Below are positions 60,500 to 64,000 of a stretch of DNA of 64,000 nt, piece after piece. Position 1 is the stretch's first letter; each line of letters begins with the position of its first letter. Both the position numbers and the translations under genes were made by a program. This DNA is from Sphaerisporangium sp. TRM90804. GTDB taxonomy: Bacteria; Actinomycetota; Actinomycetes; Streptosporangiales; Streptosporangiaceae. The stretch spans positions 62,001 to 126,000 of the forward strand of contig NZ_JARWAC010000031.1 in assembly GCF_029846175.1 (NCBI RefSeq), in the 5' to 3' direction. The notes below the pieces were generated by a model. That model saw only the letters and a list, made by a program, of their open reading frames with translations, was not told the origin of the DNA and did no database searches.

Positions 60500-61965
60500 C
60501 CGCCCCGGACGGCGCGGGCGCGCGCCGGGCCGCCGGCACCCAGGGCCGGCCGGCCGAGGAGGCCGCCGCCAACGGCCCGCGGCACGACGCCGCGGCCGGG
60601 GGACGGCGGGGCTCCGTGCCGGCGGCCGGCAGCCGCGGGGCCGAGGCCATCGTGCGCGAGGCCGTGCGCGTCCTGGTCGCCAACTGGGAGGGCGACCACA
60701 CCGTGCCGTCGCGGCGGCTGTACCCGCACCAGTGGAGCTGGGACTCGGCGTTCATCGCGATCGGCAACGCCCGCTGGTCGCCGCGCCGGGCGCGGTGCGA
60801 GCTGCTGGCCCTGTTCGGCGCGCAGTGGCGCGACGGCCGGGTGCCGCACATCGTGTTCAACCCCGGCGTGCCCGAGGGCGCCTACTTCCCCGGCCCGGCG
60901 TTCTGGGGCGTGCGCGCCCCCTCCGGCTCGGCCACCTCCGGCATCGTGCAGCCGCCGGTCCACGCCCTGGCCGCCTGGCGGGTGTACCTGGCAGAGCCCG
61001 ACACCGCCTTCCTGCGCCGCATCTACCCCCGGCTGGTCGCCCAGCAGGAGTTCCTGCGCGCCGCCCGCAGCTCCCCCGAGGGGCTGCTGTCGATCGTGCA
61101 CCCGTGGGAGTCGGGCATGGACAACAGCCCGGCGTGGGACGCGCCGCTCGCCGCGGTGGACCCCGAGCCCGCCGGGGTGCGGCGCCGCGACCTCGCGCAC
61201 GTCAGCGCCGACGAGCGGCCCACCGACCGCGACTACCAGCTCTACACGTCGCTGGCCCGCGCCTACCGCGACACCGGCTACCGGCGCGCCGGGGCGTTCG
61301 CCGTCCAGGACCCGCTGTTCAACGCCGCCTACGGCGCGGCCGAGTCGGCGCTGGCCCGCATCGCGGCGGTCTGCGGGCGAGACCCCGAGCCGCACCGCCT
61401 TGAGGCCGCGCGCATGACCACGGCCATGGTGCGGCACCTGTACGAGGGCGGCCTGTTCCACTCCCGCGACGCGCTCACCGGCCGGCTGCTGCGCTCGGCC
61501 AGCGCGGCCGGGCTGACCCCGCTGATCCTGCCCGGCCTGCCCGCCGACATCGCCGGGTCGCTGGTCGCCACCGCGGTCGACCGCTTCGGCCTCGGCCGGG
61601 GCATCCTGCCCAGCTTCGCGCCCGGCACGCCGGAGTTCGACCGCGCCCGGTACTGGCGCGGGCCGAGCTGGATCAACCTCACCTGGCTGGTCTGGCAGGG
61701 CCTGCGGCGCCACCGGCCCTCCCTGGCCGAGCCGCTGGCCCAGGCCATGGTGGACGCGGTGGCGCAGTCGGGCTTCCGCGAGTACTTCGACCCCTTCACG
61801 CTGCGGGGGCACGGGTGCCACGACTTCGCGTGGTCAGCCTCGCTGGTGGTCGACGTCCTGGCGCAGCACGGCCTGGACGGCGTGGCGCCGCCGAGCGGCC
61901 AGGTCCCGGAGCAGGCCGGGAGCCTCGCCGAAGTCCACGACATCGGTGATCACGTGCTCGCGTAG
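60496..61965 (+). CDS. GH63-like glycoside hydrolase (MGH1/mannosylglycerate hydrolase type)
   Basis: This protein of about 489 residues has an (alpha/alpha)6 barrel (about 48-470) with PHQWSWDSAFIAIGNA, WESGMDNSPAWD, AVQDPLFNAAY, YWRGPSWINLTWLVWQGL and GFREYFDPFTL, matching bacterial GH63 enzymes such as mannosylglycerate and glucosylglycerate hydrolases. The Asp in SGMDNSPAWD and a C-terminal acidic residue are the probable catalytic pair. The first 45 residues are a low-complexity tail. It has no signal peptide. Its last 132 bp overlap the convergent MDR gene, so its C-terminal 40 residues are shared coding space. Confidence 0.85.
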   Translation: MTAPDGAGARRAAGTQGRPAEEAAANGPRHDAAAGGRRGSVPAAGSRGAEAIVREAVRVLVANWEGDHTVPSRRLYPHQWSWDSAFIAIGNARWSPRRARCELLALFGAQWRDGRVPHIVFNPGVPEGAYFPGPAFWGVRAPSGSATSGIVQPPVHALAAWRVYLAEPDTAFLRRIYPRLVAQQEFLRAARSSPEGLLSIVHPWESGMDNSPAWDAPLAAVDPEPAGVRRRDLAHVSADERPTDRDYQLYTSLARAYRDTGYRRAGAFAVQDPLFNAAYGAAESALARIAAVCGRDPEPHRLEAARMTTAMVRHLYEGGLFHSRDALTGRLLRSASAAGLTPLILPGLPADIAGSLVATAVDRFGLGRGILPSFAPGTPEFDRARYWRGPSWINLTWLVWQGLRRHRPSLAEPLAQAMVDAVAQSGFREYFDPFTLRGHGCHDFAWSASLVVDVLAQHGLDGVAPPSGQVPEQAGSLAEVHDIGDHVLA

Positions 61966-62943
61966 CAGCGGGCCATACCTGCGCAGCAGTGCGACGGTCT
62001 CGTGCGAGAGCCGCTCTCTGTCCCAGGAGTGCGCCAGGCCGCGCGGCACCCTGCCGATCTGGGCGCAGCGCAGGCTCAGGCCGTTGTGGTGGAACTCCTC
62101 GCCCAGGCGCACCTCCTCGGCGCCGGCGGTGTAGAACGCCAGGTCGATCACGCTGCCCTGCGGCCGCAGGAGCCGCAGGGCCAGGGCGAGCGCCCGTCCC
62201 TGGCCGCGGCACTGGAACACCACGTCGGCGCCCCGGTCGTTGACGCCGTGGCGCCAGCGCCGCTTGAGCACGACGGCGGGGTCGTCATCGGCGTGCAGCA
62301 CCCGGGCGCCGAGCGCCTCGGCGACCCGCAGCCGCTCGGGGGTCTCGTCGACCACCACGACCTCGGCGGCGCCGTGCTCGATGGCGAACGCGGCCACCAG
62401 CAGCCCGACCACGCCCGCCCCGGTGACCGCGACCCGCCGCCCCCGGACGCCGTCCCCCAGGCCGCGCACCGCCGGGCCGTACAGGTCGGCCGCCGCGTGC
62501 AGCAGCCCGTTGGCGCAGATCGGGCCCATGTGGGCGACGTAGATGCCGAGCAGCGGGTCGAGCTCCTCGGGCAGCTCGACGAAGCGGTCGATCATCGGGT
62601 CGGCGACGTATCCGGTGCGGTGCCCGTAGGTCATCGCCACGACCGCGCCCTTGTCGACCGCCCGGGTGCGGGTGTCCACCACCCTGCCGACCTGCATGTA
62701 GCCGAGGCCGCGCACCGGGTACTCCACCGAGGGCGTGCCCGGCGTGAACAGGCCTAGCTCGGGGTTCCACGAGGAGGTCAGGTAGGGGTTGCCGCCCTTG
62801 ACGTAGGTCAGCTCGGTGCCGGCCGAGACGCCGCTGTAGAGCGTCTCGACCTGGAACCCGCCCTCGGGGATCTCCCCGACCTTCTCCTCGACGAGGGTCA
62901 CGGTGCCCGGGGCGTCGACGCTGAGCGTCCTGATCTCAGCCAT
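61834..62943 (-). CDS. Medium-chain dehydrogenase/reductase (MDR paralog 2)
   Basis: This 369-residue paralog of the protein at 58677 shares VETLYSGVSAGTELTYVKG, NPYL, a Rossmann motif VAVTGAGVVGLLVAAFAIEHG and the GEEFHHN motif. It lacks a zinc-binding N-terminal Cys. An oxidation or reduction of a sugar or cyclitol hydroxyl is likely. ATG 62943 overlaps the end of the Gfo/Idh gene by 8 bp. Its 3' end overlaps the GH63-like gene by 132 bp tail-to-tail. Confidence 0.85.
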   Translation of the reverse strand: MAEIRTLSVDAPGTVTLVEEKVGEIPEGGFQVETLYSGVSAGTELTYVKGGNPYLTSSWNPELGLFTPGTPSVEYPVRGLGYMQVGRVVDTRTRAVDKGAVVAMTYGHRTGYVADPMIDRFVELPEELDPLLGIYVAHMGPICANGLLHAAADLYGPAVRGLGDGVRGRRVAVTGAGVVGLLVAAFAIEHGAAEVVVVDETPERLRVAEALGARVLHADDDPAVVLKRRWRHGVNDRGADVVFQCRGQGRALALALRLLRPQGSVIDLAFYTAGAEEVRLGEEFHHNGLSLRCAQIGRVPRGLAHSWDRERLSHETVALLRRYGPLLREHVITDVVDFGEAPGLLRDLAARRRHAVQAVLRQDVDHQRG

Positions 62944-63877
62944 CGAGCCTCACCGGGCCCCCCTCGGCGGCCGACCGCGCGACCGCGTACGCCAGCCGGT
63001 GGGTGCGCAGCGCCTCGCCGTAGGGGACGCGCACGTCGGCCGGCCTGCCCTGCACGGCGTTGACGAACTCCCTGTCCACCCTGATCTTGGCCTCGCCGGG
63101 GTCCTCGAACTCGACCTCCCCGTTGACGACCAGCCGGGTCTCCCCCACGTCCAGCGCCAGCCCCTCGGCGTGCACCTCCAGGCCCACGCGGTGCTTGTGC
63201 TCCAGCAGGCTGGTCACGGCGAGCAGCCCCGCGGCGCCGTCCTCGAAGCGCAGCACCGCGGCGGTCGCCCTGTCGATCTCGCCCTCGGCGTCGCTCGCGG
63301 CGGGGACGGCGTGCACCATCGCGACCTCCCCGACCAGCACGCGGGCCAGGTCGAGCACGTGGATCGCCTGCTCCAGGATCTGACCGCCCGACATGTCCTG
63401 CCTGGTCCACCAGGGCACCGGGGGGACCTTGTCGAGCCAGTGGCCGAGCGCGAGCCGCACCGGCCGCCCGGCGAGCAGTTCGCGTGCCCTCTGCACCGTG
63501 TCCAGGTAGCGCCAGTGGTGCCCGACGGCGGAGACCAGCTTGCGGTCGGCGATCTCTTGGGCGATCTTCTCTGCGGTCACGAGGTCCAGGGAGAGCGGTT
63601 TTTCTACAAATATGGGTAGATTTGCTGCAAGAACTGCGAGTTCTGCCGTACCGTGCGCGAAAGGAGGCACACATACGTAGACCGCGTCCAGCCCACCGGC
63701 GTCGAGCATGGCGGCATGGCTGCCGAACGCTCGCGCGCCGTACTGCGAAGCCAGGGCCTCGGCCTTGCGGGAGTCCGTGTCGGCGATAGCGACCACCGTC
63801 GCGTCCGAGAAGCCGGAGAGAACGTCTGCGTGGCGAGCGGCGATGTTTCCGGCGCCGATGATGCCAATACGCGTCAT
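62936..63877 (-). CDS. Gfo/Idh/MocA family NAD(P)-dependent oxidoreductase
   Basis: This 313-residue protein has an N-terminal Rossmann motif (IGIIGAGNIAARHADVL, about 4-20), the EKP motif (FVEKPLSLD, about 92) and a C-terminal beta-sheet domain with QDMSGGQILEQAIHVLDLARVL. The His in EQAIHVLD is the usual proton relay. The family oxidises sugars and glycosides, often at C3, or inositols. It heads the leftward unit with the MDR gene. ATG 63877 was chosen; GTG 63886 is possible. A short stretch (63595-63650) has rare AT-rich codons. Confidence 0.93.
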   Translation of the reverse strand: MTRIGIIGAGNIAARHADVLSGFSDATVVAIADTDSRKAEALASQYGARAFGSHAAMLDAGGLDAVYVCVPPFAHGTAELAVLAANLPIFVEKPLSLDLVTAEKIAQEIADRKLVSAVGHHWRYLDTVQRARELLAGRPVRLALGHWLDKVPPVPWWTRQDMSGGQILEQAIHVLDLARVLVGEVAMVHAVPAASDAEGEIDRATAAVLRFEDGAAGLLAVTSLLEHKHRVGLEVHAEGLALDVGETRLVVNGEVEFEDPGEAKIRVDREFVNAVQGRPADVRVPYGEALRTHRLAYAVARSAAEGGPVRLDG

Positions 63878-64000
63878 TGATGTCACGAAGCGGCATATGC
63901 CTCGTCTGCGGCTCGGCAAACAAGGATGTTCGATTCGCACTTTCCGGGGCAGTCTGCCGTCCGACATGTCACGAGATCGGGGCAAGCTGCATGGAAGCAC
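63878..64000. promoter_or_regulatory. Upstream region of the Gfo/Idh gene
   Basis: It contains a perfect 10-bp palindrome GGCATATGCC (63892-63901) and the direct repeat ATGTCACGA (63880-63888 and 63965-63973), possible regulator sites. The sequence ends at the window edge. Confidence 0.3.

Overview
The window is high-GC DNA with GC-rich third codon positions, frequent GTG starts, leaderless-looking genes and an actinobacterial gene set: SUF operon led by sufR, CtaA, acVLRF1, PrsW, a Gbn-like nucleoid protein, ROK and LacI regulators, and an ABC sugar importer without its own ATPase. I infer a filamentous actinomycete, probably Streptosporangiales or a close relative; nothing here fixes the genus. 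I saw no tRNA, rRNA, CRISPR array, transposase or integrase.

Layout. 1-5070: the end of a YczE-like membrane protein, a GH15 glycosidase, a DUF1444-like protein, an LD-carboxypeptidase and a sulfotransferase. 5165-12810: an ABC exporter, enoyl-CoA hydratase, the Gbn-like protein, an ABC-F ATPase, the ribosome-rescue hydrolase acVLRF1 and a degenerate EAL-CBS protein. 13139-15958: nhaA converges on hisE-hisG. 16286-25593: a secreted-carbohydrate region with a ThuA/DUF1080/ricin protein, a PQQ-type sugar dehydrogenase with PKD, CBM6 and ricin domains, a GH2 beta-mannosidase and a divergent LacI regulator with a candidate operator between them. 26145-34838: a DEAD-box helicase and the eight-gene suf operon (sufR-B-D-Rieske-C-S-U-T, read leftward) with a SufR-type operator and an IdeR-like iron box.

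34863-47306: a VOC protein, an ABC-2 exporter pair, an EamA exporter, two-component genes, an anti-sigma-like ATPase, beta-carbonic anhydrase, an ornithine cyclodeaminase-like gene, aldehyde dehydrogenase and ctaA. 47635-51270: two secreted plant-polysaccharide proteins, a CBM2-PL11 rhamnogalacturonan lyase and an AA10-CBM2 protein. A perfect CelR/CebR operator lies between their 3' ends. 51652-53031: PrsW. 53255-63877: a glycoside catabolic island. A leftward operon (TIM-barrel isomerase, lipoprotein, two permeases, ROK regulator) diverges from a rightward operon (MDR dehydrogenase, TIM-barrel isomerase, GH63-like hydrolase), which converges on a third unit (Gfo/Idh/MocA oxidoreductase, second MDR).

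Most interesting points: the AA10 protein has Gln where the copper-ligating N-terminal His should be; the 53-64 kb island and the secreted ThuA/DUF1080 plus dehydrogenase pair both look like oxidative (keto-sugar) glycoside breakdown; GATC sites cluster upstream of the gbn-like gene; the CelR box is orphaned; and in-frame TTA codons occur in the ABC-F and rhamnogalacturonan lyase genes.
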